Assembly (NCBI RefSeq): GCF_006516965.1
Contig: NZ_VHLH01000029.1
Coordinates: 1 to 63,065 of the forward strand
Source: Pararhizobium mangrovi
GTDB taxonomy: Bacteria > Pseudomonadota > Alphaproteobacteria > Rhizobiales > Rhizobiaceae
Direction: 5' to 3'
DNA: 63,065 nt
Below are positions 1 through 8,868 of the stretch, in pieces. A program made the position numbers and the translations under genes. Each line of letters begins with the position of its first letter. Within the stretch, counting starts at the first letter, position 1. A model generated the notes under the pieces. The model saw only the letters and a program-made list of their open reading frames with translations. It had not been told where the DNA came from and made no database searches.

Positions 1-13
1 GTCGAAACGGGCC

Positions 14-44
14 ATTCAAAGCTCCTCCTCGAGGATCTTTGAAT
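14..44. repeat. Interrupted inverted repeat (hairpin)
   Basis: Arms ATTCAAAG (14-21) and CTTTGAAT (37-44) are perfect complements. An inner pair TCCTC/GAGGA (23-27 and 31-35) is separated from them by one C/T mismatch, and the loop is 3 nt. There is no T-run on either side, so this is not a clear terminator. It opens a gene-free stretch (1-277) that otherwise shows only a weak promoter-like pair upstream of the reductase gene (TTGCGC at 191-196, TAAATC at 213-218). Confidence 0.5.
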
Positions 45-58
45 CACGATCCAGCCTC

Positions 59-74
59 AAACGGAATCCCGTTT
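59..74. repeat. Short perfect inverted repeat
   Basis: AAACGG (59-64) and CCGTTT (69-74) flank a 4-nt loop. It sits 15 nt after the larger hairpin in the same gene-free stretch. Function is unknown; it could be the end of an upstream transcription unit outside the window. Confidence 0.4.
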
Positions 75-277
75 ATGAGTACAGATCCTAGAGCCTTTCC
101 GGGTCTACGAGGCCGGCCGGGACACGGCGAACCGCGACACTGCGTCAACGCCGAAAGAGCTTTTCGCTCGCACGGGAGAGACTTAGGTTCTTGCGCTGAA
201 GCCTTCGGCGCATAAATCCCCTTCGACACCGCGCCGCCTTCCGCGCGCGCCGGACCAATCACGATCAGGAGTTCGTC

Positions 278-1228
278 ATGGAAATGCGTCCACTCGGCCG
301 TTCGGGCCTCACCGTCGCGCCCATCGTCTTCGGCGGCAACGTCTTCGGCTGGACGGCCGACGAGAAGACCTCCTTCGCGCTGCTCGACGCCTTCGTCGAC
401 CACGGGTTCAACGGCATCGACACGGCGGACGTCTATTCCCGTTTCGTCGAGGGTAACGAGGGCGGTGAGTCCGAGACGATCATCGGCAAGTGGCTGAAGG
501 CCAATCCGGACAAGCGCGACAGGATCGTGCTGATGACGAAGGTCGGCATGGACATGGGGCCCGGCGGATCCGGCCTTTCGCGCAGCCACATCATGGATGC
601 GGTGGACGCGTCGCTCCGGCGGCTGCAGACCGACGTCATCGATCTCTACCAGTCCCACCGGCCGGACGGTTCGGTCGACGACGAGGAAACGCTTTCGGCC
701 TATCGCGAGCTGATAGAGGCCGGCAAGGTTCGCGCGATCGGCTGCTCGAACTTCTCCGCGAAGCAGGTCCGCGCCGCGCTCGATACCGCCAAGCGCAACG
801 ACCTGCCGCGCTACGAGACGCTGCAGCCGGAATTCAACCTTTACGACCGCGACGATTTCGACGACGCGCTTCGCGAGACCGCAGCCGAGGAAGAGCTCGG
901 CGTCATTACCTACTTCTCGCTCGCTTCCGGCTTCCTTTCGGGCAAGTACCGCTCGAAGGCGGACCTGAAGAAGAGCCAGCGTGGCAGCCGCGTGGAGAAG
1001 TATCTCGATGCCCGCGGTATGAGCATTCTGGACGCGCTCGATTCCGTTTCGAACAAGCACGACGCAAAGCCCGCGGAAGTCGCGCTCGCCTGGGTGATCG
1101 CGAGCCCCGGCGTGACGGCACCGATCGCAAGCGCCACGAGCCACGACCAGCTCGAAAGCCTGGCCAAGGCGGCGACGCTCACGCTCGACGCCGACGACAT
1201 GTCGGCCCTCGACGCAGCAGGCCGCTAA
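278..1228 (+). CDS. Aldo/keto reductase
   Basis: This 316-residue protein matches the NAD(P)H-dependent aldo/keto reductase family, which reduces aldehydes and ketones in the cytoplasm. The N-terminus MEMRPLGRSGLTVAPIVFGG is the usual first strand. The catalytic tetrad can be followed: Asp and Tyr in GIDTADVYSRF, Lys in LMTKVG and His in YQSHRPD. The GCSNFS motif and the C-terminal PAEVALAWV cofactor region are present. AGGAG precedes the ATG at a good distance. The FMN reductase gene follows after 29 bp, so the two are probably cotranscribed. The physiological substrate cannot be read from the sequence. Confidence 0.93.
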   Translation: MEMRPLGRSGLTVAPIVFGGNVFGWTADEKTSFALLDAFVDHGFNGIDTADVYSRFVEGNEGGESETIIGKWLKANPDKRDRIVLMTKVGMDMGPGGSGLSRSHIMDAVDASLRRLQTDVIDLYQSHRPDGSVDDEETLSAYRELIEAGKVRAIGCSNFSAKQVRAALDTAKRNDLPRYETLQPEFNLYDRDDFDDALRETAAEEELGVITYFSLASGFLSGKYRSKADLKKSQRGSRVEKYLDARGMSILDALDSVSNKHDAKPAEVALAWVIASPGVTAPIASATSHDQLESLAKAATLTLDADDMSALDAAGR

Positions 1229-1257
1229 CGTCTCCCATCAAGCAAGGAACGCCGATC

Positions 1258-1827
1258 ATGGCTCTTCGCCTTCAAACCGTCATCTGCAGCACCCGCCCGG
1301 GGCGCATCGGACCCTCCATGGCCCAGTGGTTCGACCGGTTCGCCGAACAGGAAGGCAGCTTCGAGACGGAAATCGTCGATCTCGCCGAATTCTCCTTCCC
1401 CGTCTTCGACGAGCCGAACCATCCGCGTCTCGGCCAGTACGAGAACGACCACACCAAGAGGTGGTCGCAGACCGTCGACCGTGCGGACGCCTTCGTCTTC
1501 GTCACGCCGGAATACAATCACGGCCCGAGCCCGTCGCTGCTGAACGCGCTGACCTATCTGTCGCGCGAATGGAACTACAAGCCGGCGGGCTTCGTCAGCT
1601 ATGGCGGTATCGCCGGCGGTGTTCGCGCGGTTCAGGAAACGAAATCGACCCTCGTCACGCTCAAGATGTTTCCGCTGGTCGTGGAAGGCGTCATCGTGCC
1701 CATGGTCCAGACGATGCTGGACGACGACAAGGTCTTTCACCCGAACGAGATGATGGAAAAGGGCGCCGACGCGATGTTGAAGGAACTGCATCGCGTTTCC
1801 GAAGCACTGAAGGGCCTGCGCACGTAA
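1258..1827 (+). CDS. NADPH-dependent FMN reductase family protein
   Basis: The 189-residue protein has the flavodoxin-like fold of the NADPH-dependent FMN reductase / azoreductase-like family. The N-terminal phosphate-binding segment is CSTRPGRIGPSMAQW. The central FVTPEYNHGPSPSLLNALTYL is the hallmark P-E-Y-N-H flavin-binding motif, and SYGGIAGGVRAVQ follows. The chosen ATG follows the stop of the aldo/keto reductase by 29 bp; the open frame runs much further upstream, but that part only shadows the first gene. The likely role is quinone or flavin reduction in redox stress. The substrate is not defined. Confidence 0.92.
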   Translation: MALRLQTVICSTRPGRIGPSMAQWFDRFAEQEGSFETEIVDLAEFSFPVFDEPNHPRLGQYENDHTKRWSQTVDRADAFVFVTPEYNHGPSPSLLNALTYLSREWNYKPAGFVSYGGIAGGVRAVQETKSTLVTLKMFPLVVEGVIVPMVQTMLDDDKVFHPNEMMEKGADAMLKELHRVSEALKGLRT

Positions 1828-1855
1828 GGTCGAAGCACTTCGGCTCCGGCCGAAA

Positions 1856-1885
1856 GACGAGGCGCCGGTCGGCGCGCGTCTCGTC
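1856..1885. repeat. GC-rich hairpin between convergent genes
   Basis: GACGAG (1856-1861) pairs with CTCGTC (1880-1885), with CGCCG/CGGCG inside. A second stem (CTTCGG at 1838-1843 with CCGAAAG) lies just to the left. Both fall in the 84-bp gap between the convergent FMN reductase and VOC genes. There is no T-run, so termination there is only inferred. Confidence 0.4.
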
Positions 1886-1911
1886 GCTGCACTCGTGGAA
1901 GCAGCCCGGAA

Positions 1912-2346
1912 TCAGTGCCCGCGCATTTCGGCGATGGCACGCGCCTGCATGCCCTCCGGGTTCATCTGCATGAGTTCGATGCGGTTGCCGTCGGGGTCGG
2001 CGATCCAGGCCTGGCGGTTGCCGTCGAGGCCCGTCTTCGGTTCGATCGTCGGGAGAATGCCGTTCGACCGGAGCCGCTCGACGACCGCGTCGAGATCGTC
2101 CACCGTCAGGCAGAAATGGTTCAGGCCGTTCGCCTGCGGGTCCGGCGCATGGGTGCCCTCGGCATCGGGGAAGATCTCCAGATACTGGTCGTCGGTAATG
2201 CGCAGATAGATGAGCATAAGCCCGCCATCGTCGTCGTCGAGCCGCATCATCTCGTCGAAGCCGAGCTTTCCGACGTAAAAGGCGAGCGTGCGCTCGGTAT
2301 CGGCCACGCGTATCGCGGCATGGCCCAATCCGGTGATGCCCTGCAT
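1912..2346 (-). CDS. VOC family protein (glyoxalase/bleomycin-resistance fold)
   Basis: The 144-residue protein consists of two beta-alpha-beta-beta-beta modules of the vicinal oxygen chelate superfamily. The start MQGITGLGHAAIRVADTE places the first metal-ligand His, YLEIF the first Glu, LNHFCLTVDD the second His and RIELMQ the second Glu, so a full metal site appears to be present. The ATG is preceded by GGGGAGG. A longer frame extends upstream but has no coding character. It may be a lactoylglutathione-lyase-like or thiol/dioxygenase-type enzyme; the substrate is open. It converges on the FMN reductase gene. Confidence 0.88.
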   Translation of the reverse strand: MQGITGLGHAAIRVADTERTLAFYVGKLGFDEMMRLDDDDGGLMLIYLRITDDQYLEIFPDAEGTHAPDPQANGLNHFCLTVDDLDAVVERLRSNGILPTIEPKTGLDGNRQAWIADPDGNRIELMQMNPEGMQARAIAEMRGH

Positions 2347-2552
2347 GAATTCCTCCCCTTGAATCCGGACGGCAGCGATCGAAGGCCGAATGCCGCCCGA
2401 CATATGACACGGCAGCGAGCCGGCCGCCCACGACGTGCATCGTCGGGACGCGGCAGCCCCCGGTGCGGCTGCCGGATCCATATCGCCCTCCGAATGGCGG
2501 GCGGTTCCGGACCACCCCGGTCGCGCCGGCCGACCGGCTCTATGCGCCGATG

Positions 2553-2768
2553 CTACCGCTTCTCGAGTTCGTCCGGCTTGTGAGCGGCCTGGTTGCCGGT
2601 CTTTTCGCTCTCGACGATGTATTTCGGATTGTCCTTGGACGCCTTGATCGTGTTCGACTTGATCTCGGTGTCCTCGGTGATCATCTTGACCACCTTGCCA
2701 TGCGTCTTTCCTTGCGAGGTATCCCAGCTGACCTTGTCGCCCTGGGTGAATTCCTGCTTCTTCGCCAT
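2553..2768 (-). CDS. DUF2945 family small protein
   Basis: This 71-residue protein is rich in Lys, Glu and Thr. FTQGDKVSWDTSQGKTHGKV and the following KMITEDTEI fit the DUF2945 (HVA1, hypervirulence-associated) family, a small SH3-like barrel of unknown biochemical role common in rhizobia. It has no signal peptide or membrane segment. The ATG chosen lies 44 bp after the UdgX gene stop, so the two may be cotranscribed. The longer frame reading through it belongs to a shadow of the neighbouring gene. Confidence 0.82.
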   Translation of the reverse strand: MAKKQEFTQGDKVSWDTSQGKTHGKVVKMITEDTEIKSNTIKASKDNPKYIVESEKTGNQAAHKPDELEKR

Positions 2769-2812
2769 TGCAATCGATCCTTTCGCCGCGACCGCGCGGC
2801 CTTCATCAATCT

Positions 2813-4228
2813 TCAGGCCGCCACGCCCGCACGTTCGCCGATGCGCTTCAGGTCGCCGACGAAATCGCGCCAGGCGGCTTCCTTCGCCGCTTCGTCCGGC
2901 AGGCGAAGAAGATAGGAAGGATGGACCGTCAGGTAACCCGAGCGACCGTCGAAATCGATGAAACCGCGATTGCGGCCAACGGCCATCTGCTTTCCGGCGA
3001 GCGCATGCGCGGCCGTGGCGCCGAGCGCGACGGTGAGCTGTGGTCGAACGAAATCGAGCTCCTTCATCAGCCACCAGCGATAGTGCTTGATCTCGCTCGT
3101 CGTCGGCTTCTGGTGGATGCGCCGCTTGCCGCGCTGCTCGTACTTGAAGTGCTTGACGGCGTTCGTCATGTAGGTCTGGCCGCGTTCGATGCCGGCTTCG
3201 GCGAGTGCCCTGTTCAAAAGCTGGCCGGCGGGACCGACGAAGGGCCGCCCCTGCATGTCCTCCTGATCGCCCGGCTGTTCGCCGACGAAGGCAAGCGATG
3301 CGCCGGTCGGCCCCTCGCCGAGGACTGCCTGCGTGGCGCCCGGTACCAGCGGCTCGGAGGCCGCGATGATTCGGTTCAGTTCTTCGAGGGTCTTCGGTTC
3401 CTGCTCGTCCATGGCCGCGACTGCCTTTGTTGGATTGCGCTTGGCCGGTACCGACGCCTCGCGCTCGATCATGTCCCTGACGCGCGAAGGCGCGTTTTCG
3501 ATCATTCCCGAAAGCGACGCGGTTTCCGGCATGTTCTTCCAGTATTTCTTCGGCATCTCCGCGCGCATCGCCCGCGTGTTGAGGCGCGCGGGATTGAAGA
3601 TGTTCTCGTAATAGGTCCGCCATCCCGCTTCGAAGGCATCGTCCGCCGGGACATCCTCGCGCCTTCCCGCCGGCCCGACGGCGAGATTCTCGCGATCCCA
3701 GTGCAGCGAACCGACGGGGGTCACGATCGTCCAGTCCATCGAGCGGAAGCGATCGACGAAGAAGTCCGCCGTCTCCTCGACGATGAAATGATCGGGCTCG
3801 AACCATGCGAAGAAGCGTTCGTTGCCGGCGTCGTCGACGAGCCGGCGGAAGCGCACGAACGCATGCATCTTGTGCAGGTCGCGGCCGATCGCCTTGCGCA
3901 GGCCGTGCAGGCGGTGGACGAGGGGGTCGCTCATGACTTCGAGAAGGTGGCGCTCGCCATGGGTTACGCGCCAGACGAGATCGTAGAGAAGGGCGTAGCG
4001 CTCCGGATCGCGGTGGCACACGACGAGACGCACGAGATCGCCGACGGCGCGCGGCAGGGCGATCGGGCGGCCCTCCTGCGTGCCTTCGCCAGCGAAAAGG
4101 TCCGGCGCCTCCCCCGGCGACCAGACGACCGCTTCCGGTGGAACGTCCCCGCCGATCAGCAGGCGAACCGCACGCCGGAAGCCGGCGAGGTCGGCACCAT
4201 CGGCGAGCGTAACGGTCCGCATCTCCAT
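2813..4228 (-). CDS. DUF4130 / UdgX uracil-DNA-binding fusion protein
   Basis: The 471-residue protein has two parts. Residues 1 to about 255 match the DUF4130 (TIGR03915-type) DNA-metabolism domain. Residues of about 280-471 are a family-4-like uracil-DNA glycosylase of the UdgX class: GEQPGDQED at 316-324, KRRIHQKP at 368-375 and HPSYLLR at 436-442. In UdgX the His of the KRRIH loop (His372 here) forms a covalent bond with uracil-containing DNA, which marks this as UdgX rather than an ordinary glycosylase. The start ATG overlaps the stop of the radical-SAM gene by one base (TAATG), so the two are translationally coupled. The expected role is uracil-DNA recognition in repair. Confidence 0.93.
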   Translation of the reverse strand: MEMRTVTLADGADLAGFRRAVRLLIGGDVPPEAVVWSPGEAPDLFAGEGTQEGRPIALPRAVGDLVRLVVCHRDPERYALLYDLVWRVTHGERHLLEVMSDPLVHRLHGLRKAIGRDLHKMHAFVRFRRLVDDAGNERFFAWFEPDHFIVEETADFFVDRFRSMDWTIVTPVGSLHWDRENLAVGPAGRREDVPADDAFEAGWRTYYENIFNPARLNTRAMRAEMPKKYWKNMPETASLSGMIENAPSRVRDMIEREASVPAKRNPTKAVAAMDEQEPKTLEELNRIIAASEPLVPGATQAVLGEGPTGASLAFVGEQPGDQEDMQGRPFVGPAGQLLNRALAEAGIERGQTYMTNAVKHFKYEQRGKRRIHQKPTTSEIKHYRWWLMKELDFVRPQLTVALGATAAHALAGKQMAVGRNRGFIDFDGRSGYLTVHPSYLLRLPDEAAKEAAWRDFVGDLKRIGERAGVAA

Positions 4229-5439
4229 TAAAATAGGCTCATCTGCGTCGGCTGCGGAACGATCGCCTTTCGCAGGCCGAGACTGTCGGTCAGATGGCGC
4301 GGATGGTAGTCGGCCGTGATGAGAAAGGCCTTCGCCCGCCGCATGCCCGCCGATATGCGCGCGACGTCGTCGTAGCGAAGCCGCGTATGGCGGCGGGCGG
4401 CGATGATGCGGTCGACCGTGCGGGCGCCGAGCCCCGGCACGCGCAAAAGCATCTCGCGCTCGCCGGTGTTGACGTCGACGGGAAAACGCGCCCGGTTCTT
4501 CAGCGCCCACGCGAACTTCGGATCGATCTCGAGGTCGAGCATGCCGTCGGTTCCGCCCTCGGCGATCTCGCCGACCGAAAAGCCGTAATAGCGAAGCAGC
4601 CAATCGGCCTGGTAAAGCCGGTTCTCGCGCTGCATGGGCGGGGATTTCAATGGCAGGATCGCGCTCGATTCGGGGATCGGGCTGAAAGCGGAATAGTAGA
4701 CCCGCTTCAGCTTGTGCCGGCCGTAGAGATCGGCACTCGTCGTCAGGATCGCGGTATCGGTCGTCGCGTCTGCTCCGACGATCATCTGCGTCGACTGGCC
4801 GGCCGGCGAAAATCTGCGCTTTTCCTCGCGCGCCTCGGTGATGCGCTCGTGCATCTGGCCCATCGCCGTCTCGATCGTCGCACCGTTCTTTTCCGGTGCG
4901 AGCTGCTTCAGGCTTTCGCGCGAGGGCAGCTCCATGTTGATCGACAGGCGATCGGCCCACATGCCCGCCTGCTCGATCAGCCACGGGCTCGCTTCGGGAA
5001 TGGTCTTCAGATGGATGTAGCCGGCGAAGCCGTGATCCTTGCGCAGCTTCTTCGCCACCAGCATCATCTGCTCCATCGTATAGTCCGGAGACTTGATGAT
5101 GCCGGACGAGAGGAACAGCCCTTCGATGTAGTTGCGCTTGTAGAACTCGATTGTGAGGGTGACGACCTCGTCGACGGAAAAGCGCGCGCGCTCGACATTC
5201 GAAGAGCGGCGATTGATGCAATAGGCGCAATCGAACAGGCAGTAGTTCGTCAGAAGGATCTTGAGCAGCGAGACGCAGCGTCCGTCCGGCGTGTAGGCAT
5301 GGCAGATGCCGGCCCCGGTCGTGGAACCCAGCCCCTTCGCGCCGCCCGAACGCTTGGGTGCGGCCGATGATGCGCACGAGGCATCGTATTTCGCCGCATC
5401 CGCGAGTACGCCGAGCTTCTTCCGCAGCTTTTCATCCAT
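4228..5439 (-). CDS. Putative DNA modification/repair radical SAM protein
   Basis: This 403-residue protein carries the radical-SAM cluster motif Cys67-X3-Cys71-X2-Cys74 in NYCLFDCAYC, which ligates a 4Fe-4S centre used with S-adenosylmethionine. Near residue 330 the segment LLRVPGLGARTVDRIIAARR is a helix-hairpin-helix, a DNA-binding element. The combination and the DUF4130/UdgX partner immediately downstream fit the TIGR03916-type family annotated as a DNA repair/modification enzyme; the reaction is not established. The C-terminus ends PTQMSLF. The start is 37 bp from the next gene on the other strand, so a promoter must lie in that short divergent gap. Confidence 0.92.
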   Translation of the reverse strand: MDEKLRKKLGVLADAAKYDASCASSAAPKRSGGAKGLGSTTGAGICHAYTPDGRCVSLLKILLTNYCLFDCAYCINRRSSNVERARFSVDEVVTLTIEFYKRNYIEGLFLSSGIIKSPDYTMEQMMLVAKKLRKDHGFAGYIHLKTIPEASPWLIEQAGMWADRLSINMELPSRESLKQLAPEKNGATIETAMGQMHERITEAREEKRRFSPAGQSTQMIVGADATTDTAILTTSADLYGRHKLKRVYYSAFSPIPESSAILPLKSPPMQRENRLYQADWLLRYYGFSVGEIAEGGTDGMLDLEIDPKFAWALKNRARFPVDVNTGEREMLLRVPGLGARTVDRIIAARRHTRLRYDDVARISAGMRRAKAFLITADYHPRHLTDSLGLRKAIVPQPTQMSLF

Positions 5440-5650
5440 GGAGATCTTCCTATCCTGTTCTTAATATGTTCCTCACATGCGAAGTGGCAAGACCATTCTC
5501 GCGAAGTTCACCGATACCCGTGCGTATGGGCGCAGCCCGGGTTTCCATGCTAGAGCCCTTCAGAGCCGGACGGGCGCGCCTCGGTCGCTCGAACGCCCGC
5601 CGTTTTACGAAGACGGCTTTCCGGAAAAGCAAAGAAGGTTCAGTCGGCCC

Positions 5651-6664
5651 GTGAAACTGCCAAAGCTCAACTGGTTCATCGTGTTCCTCGTGCTCGCGGT
5701 GGTGACGGCCATTGTCTTTCCGGGGCCAGGCACGACCGGCGGTCCGCTGCACTGGGAGTACGTGACGACCTACGGCGTTTCCGCGGTCTTCTTCCTTTAC
5801 GGCCTGACGCTTGCGCCCGAGCGCATGAAGGCCGGGCTGACGCATTGGCGCGCGCATATCGCCGTCGTGCTTTCCACCTTCGGGCTCTTTCCGCTCGTCG
5901 TCCTTGCGGCCGAGGCGGCACTTCACGGCGCGGTCGATCCAGCGGTCGCGACCGGATTCTTCTATATCGCGGCCCTGCCCTCGACGGTCTCGTCCTCGGT
6001 GGCGATGACTTCGCTCGCGCGCGGCGACGTGCCGGTGGCGATCTTCAACGCGACGATCTCGAGCCTGATCGGCGTCTTCGTCACGCCGCTCTTCATGGCC
6101 TGGTATCTGAGCTCCAGCGGGGCACCAGTGCCGCTGTTGCCGACGATCCTGAAGGTCGTCATGCTGGTGCTGGTGCCGATCGTCATCGGCCAGATCGCGC
6201 GCATATGGCTCTCCGGCATCGCCGCACGCTACGGCAGGTGGATCAAGCTTGCCGATCGCGCGATCATCGTCGCGATCGTCTACGGCGCGTTCTCGAACTC
6301 CGTCGCCGACGGGGTATGGAGCCGCAACGACCCCGCGGTCGTCGTGGAAATCCTCATCGGCGTGATCGTGCTCTTCTTCGCTGTCTACGCGCTGACGACG
6401 CTGCTCGCGAAACTTTTCCGGATGGATCGCGGTGCGCGCATCGCCGTGCAGTTCTGCGGCTCGAAGAAATCGCTGGCTGCCGGCGTACCGCTTGCCCCCG
6501 TCATCTTCGCTGGCAATCCGAACATCGGCCTCATCATCGTGCCGATCATGCTCTTCCACTTCTGCCAGCTTCTGATCGTCAGCTTCATCGCCTCGCACGA
6601 AGCCAAGCAGGCCGACAGGCTGGATACGGCCGACGCGAAGGCGACCGCGGCCTCGCAGGCATAA
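5651..6664 (+). CDS. Bile acid:sodium symporter family transporter (SBF-like)
   Basis: The 337-residue membrane protein has about nine or ten hydrophobic segments, starting with LNWFIVFLVLAVVTAIVF. Its sequence (VSAVFFLYGLTLAPERMKAG, ALPSTVSSSVAMTSLARGDV, QFCGSKKSLAAGVPLAPV) fits the SBF-like / YfeH group of the bile-acid:sodium symporter superfamily. The GTG start at 5651 has AGAAGG upstream. The frame stays open back to 5477, but those 58 residues are hydrophilic, Arg-rich and unlike the family N-terminus. It stands alone between the divergent radical-SAM gene and convergent xerC. The transported solute is unknown. Confidence 0.9.
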   Translation: MKLPKLNWFIVFLVLAVVTAIVFPGPGTTGGPLHWEYVTTYGVSAVFFLYGLTLAPERMKAGLTHWRAHIAVVLSTFGLFPLVVLAAEAALHGAVDPAVATGFFYIAALPSTVSSSVAMTSLARGDVPVAIFNATISSLIGVFVTPLFMAWYLSSSGAPVPLLPTILKVVMLVLVPIVIGQIARIWLSGIAARYGRWIKLADRAIIVAIVYGAFSNSVADGVWSRNDPAVVVEILIGVIVLFFAVYALTTLLAKLFRMDRGARIAVQFCGSKKSLAAGVPLAPVIFAGNPNIGLIIVPIMLFHFCQLLIVSFIASHEAKQADRLDTADAKATAASQA

Positions 6665-6709
6665 GCGCGGCGCGAACCGGATACCGCTTGGTAACGTCAC
6701 GCGGACGGA

Positions 6710-7639
6710 TCAGGACCGATGCGTGCCTGCGCGCGGATGCGCGGTGTCGTAGATTTCGAGAAGCCTCGTCGTATCGACGCCGGTATAGACCTGTGTCGTC
6801 GAAAGACTCGCATGCCCGAGCAGTTCCTGGATGGTCCTGAGGTCGCCGCCGCCGGCCAGCAGATGCGTCGCGAACGAATGGCGAAGCGCGTGCGGCGTCG
6901 CGGTTTCCGGCAGGCCGAGCGCCGATCGCATCCTCTGCATCTCGCGCTGGATGATCGCCGGCTGCAGCACCTTGCCGCGCGCCCCGCGAAAAAGCGGTTC
7001 GTTCGATGCGAGATGAAAGGGACAGAGCCGCTCGTATTCGGCGACCGCTTCCCTCGTGGCCGGCAACACCGGCACGAGGCGCGTCTTGCCGCCCTTGCCG
7101 GTCACGCGCAGCGATTGCCGGGCGGCGTCGATCTCGCCGGGTTTCAACGCCAGCGCTTCGGAGATGCGCAGGCCGCATCCGTAGAGGAGGGTGAGAACGG
7201 CCGCGTTGCGTGCGGCGATCCACGGTTCTTCGGCGAGCTGTGCGCGGGCGCCGACGACATCGACCGCCTGACGGGCCGAAAGCGGTCTCGGCAACGACTT
7301 TCCCGTGCGCGGAGCCCTCAGCGCATGCGCACCGGCAGCATTCGCAAGCCCCTCGCGCTCCAGATATTTCAGGAGCGAGCGGATGCCGGCGAGCCCGCGA
7401 CCGAGCGTGCGCGCGCCCGCACCGCCTCGTCGTCTTTCCGCGAGGAAGGCGCGGAAGTCGGCCGGACGAAGCTCGGCGACATCGGCCACCCCTGGCGGGC
7501 CGGCGAGATGGCGCGTAAGAAAGGTGCAGAACTGGCGCACGTCGCGTTCGTAGGCTTCGACCGTCTTTGGCGAAAGGCGCCGTTCGTGGGCAAGCGTCGC
7601 AAGCCATGCCTCGCGCTTGCGCGAAAGGTCGGGGGCCAT
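6710..7639 (-). CDS. xerC: Tyrosine recombinase XerC
   Basis: The 309-residue tyrosine recombinase has an N-terminal SAM-like core-binding domain (KREAWLATLAHERRLSPKTV) and a C-terminal catalytic domain. The catalytic residues are visible: Arg in GCGLRISEAL, Lys in GKGGKTR, HALR with the His/Arg pair, GHASLS with the second His, and Tyr in TTQVYTGVD. Such proteins resolve chromosome dimers at dif with XerD at the division septum. The ATG at 7639 was chosen; the frame runs 29 codons further upstream without family similarity. No phage or integron context surrounds it, so it is the housekeeping XerC and not an island integrase. Confidence 0.93.
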   Translation of the reverse strand: MAPDLSRKREAWLATLAHERRLSPKTVEAYERDVRQFCTFLTRHLAGPPGVADVAELRPADFRAFLAERRRGGAGARTLGRGLAGIRSLLKYLEREGLANAAGAHALRAPRTGKSLPRPLSARQAVDVVGARAQLAEEPWIAARNAAVLTLLYGCGLRISEALALKPGEIDAARQSLRVTGKGGKTRLVPVLPATREAVAEYERLCPFHLASNEPLFRGARGKVLQPAIIQREMQRMRSALGLPETATPHALRHSFATHLLAGGGDLRTIQELLGHASLSTTQVYTGVDTTRLLEIYDTAHPRAGTHRS

Positions 7640-7833
7640 CGTCACGATAAATTCTTCTGGCAAAAGACACCTCGGCCTTGATAAGAGCTTGGCGGGGGTC
7701 GATATCCACGCACCATGGTGAATCACCGATTAGGGATCGGTAAACACCGGCCGGTTACCCGCAAAGGCGGCTGTCATTGTGGGTACACAATCGCCTGCCA
7801 CAGGCCGGCCAGATGCGACGACGGGGATTCACG

Positions 7834-8739
7834 ATGCCGCTTAAGCGCTTCAACCTGCCGAACTTCGGCAATGTCGCCGACACGATCGCCCTCGTTTCCC
7901 ACGGTCAGCCGGGCCATATCGTCGACCAGCTGATCGCCGAGCGCGGCCAGGGGCTGACGAGCCATCCGCTGTGGCCGGCGATGCGCCCCTTCCTCTATTC
8001 CACCCTGCACTACCGTCAGGCGATCCGCTTCGCCGACGCGGTAAGCACGCTTTCCGGCTTCCAGGCACTCGACCATCTTTCCGGGCTGCTCGACCTCGAC
8101 ATCGTCGTCAACGGAGAGGAACGCATTCCGCAAAGCGGCGGTTTCGTCATGGCGCTCAACCATCCGACCGGCATCGCCGACGGCATCGCCGTCTTCGATC
8201 TCCTGAAGGAACGGCGGCCGGACATGATGTTCTTCGCCAACCGCGACGCCATCCGGGTCAATCCGCGCTTCGCCGAGATCGTCATCCCGGTGGAATGGCG
8301 CGAAGAGCACAAGTCCAAGCTTAAGGCACGCGAGACGCTGCAGCTCACCAATTCCGCCGTGAAGGCGGGCAAGGCGACGATCCTCTTTCCTTCCGGGCGC
8401 ATCGCGCACTGGCACGAGGGCAAGCTGACGGAACGGCCCTGGAAGACGTCGGCGATCTCGATGGCGCGAAAGTACAATCTGCCGATCGTTCCGGTGAACA
8501 TGCGCTCGCGCAACTCCGGGCTTTTCTACTGGCTTTCGAAATGGTCGACGGAACTGCGCGACATGACCGTCTTCCACGAGCTATTGAACAAGAAGAACAA
8601 GACTTTCGAGTTCCGTATCGGCAAGCCGATCTCCGTGGAGGAACTGGAGGGCGAAACCATGGACGTCACTGCGGCGTTGGAGCATCACACCGTCGTGAGC
8701 CTGGCGGACGATCTGGACGCGACCTACCGCAAACCCTGA
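7834..8739 (+). CDS. Lysophospholipid acyltransferase family protein
   Basis: The 301-residue protein has the acyltransferase signature ALNHPTGIAD (the H-X4-D catalytic pair) and the downstream FPSGRIAHW, equivalent to the acceptor-binding FPEG block. Both point to the PlsC-like glycerolipid acyltransferase superfamily, acting at the inner membrane. Several ATGs are available; 7834 follows GGGGA and begins MPLKRFNLPNF. An earlier ATG at 7813 is possible. The AI-2E transporter gene follows on the same strand after 129 bp. The family includes ornithine-lipid and lysophosphatidate acyltransferases, so the acceptor is uncertain. Confidence 0.87.
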   Translation: MPLKRFNLPNFGNVADTIALVSHGQPGHIVDQLIAERGQGLTSHPLWPAMRPFLYSTLHYRQAIRFADAVSTLSGFQALDHLSGLLDLDIVVNGEERIPQSGGFVMALNHPTGIADGIAVFDLLKERRPDMMFFANRDAIRVNPRFAEIVIPVEWREEHKSKLKARETLQLTNSAVKAGKATILFPSGRIAHWHEGKLTERPWKTSAISMARKYNLPIVPVNMRSRNSGLFYWLSKWSTELRDMTVFHELLNKKNKTFEFRIGKPISVEELEGETMDVTAALEHHTVVSLADDLDATYRKP

Positions 8740-8868
8740 TCGTCCGGTGGATGGCTGCGGCTTCGTACGCTTGGCGCTTCGACCCGACGGGACCCGGGCG
8801 GGCACTCGTGCGGTGCCCATACGCGCTCGCGGCCAATAGCGAGACGGCGTTCCGGAAGGCGGCATCCA

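Noticed and set aside
44..1144. A 366-codon frame on the minus strand opposite the aldo/keto reductase
   Set aside because: It mirrors a well supported gene, has an Arg/Val/Glu-rich composition typical of antisense frames in GC-rich DNA, and no family motif.
2813..5377. One 854-residue minus-strand protein spanning the UdgX and radical-SAM genes
   Set aside because: Only the C-terminal half has family motifs. The N-terminal half is a shifted-frame shadow of the radical-SAM gene, and the true UdgX start overlaps that gene's stop.
6710..7639. The tyrosine recombinase as the island integrase
   Set aside because: It lies in the core region 24 kb from the tRNA, has the size and motifs of housekeeping XerC, and is flanked by ordinary genes.
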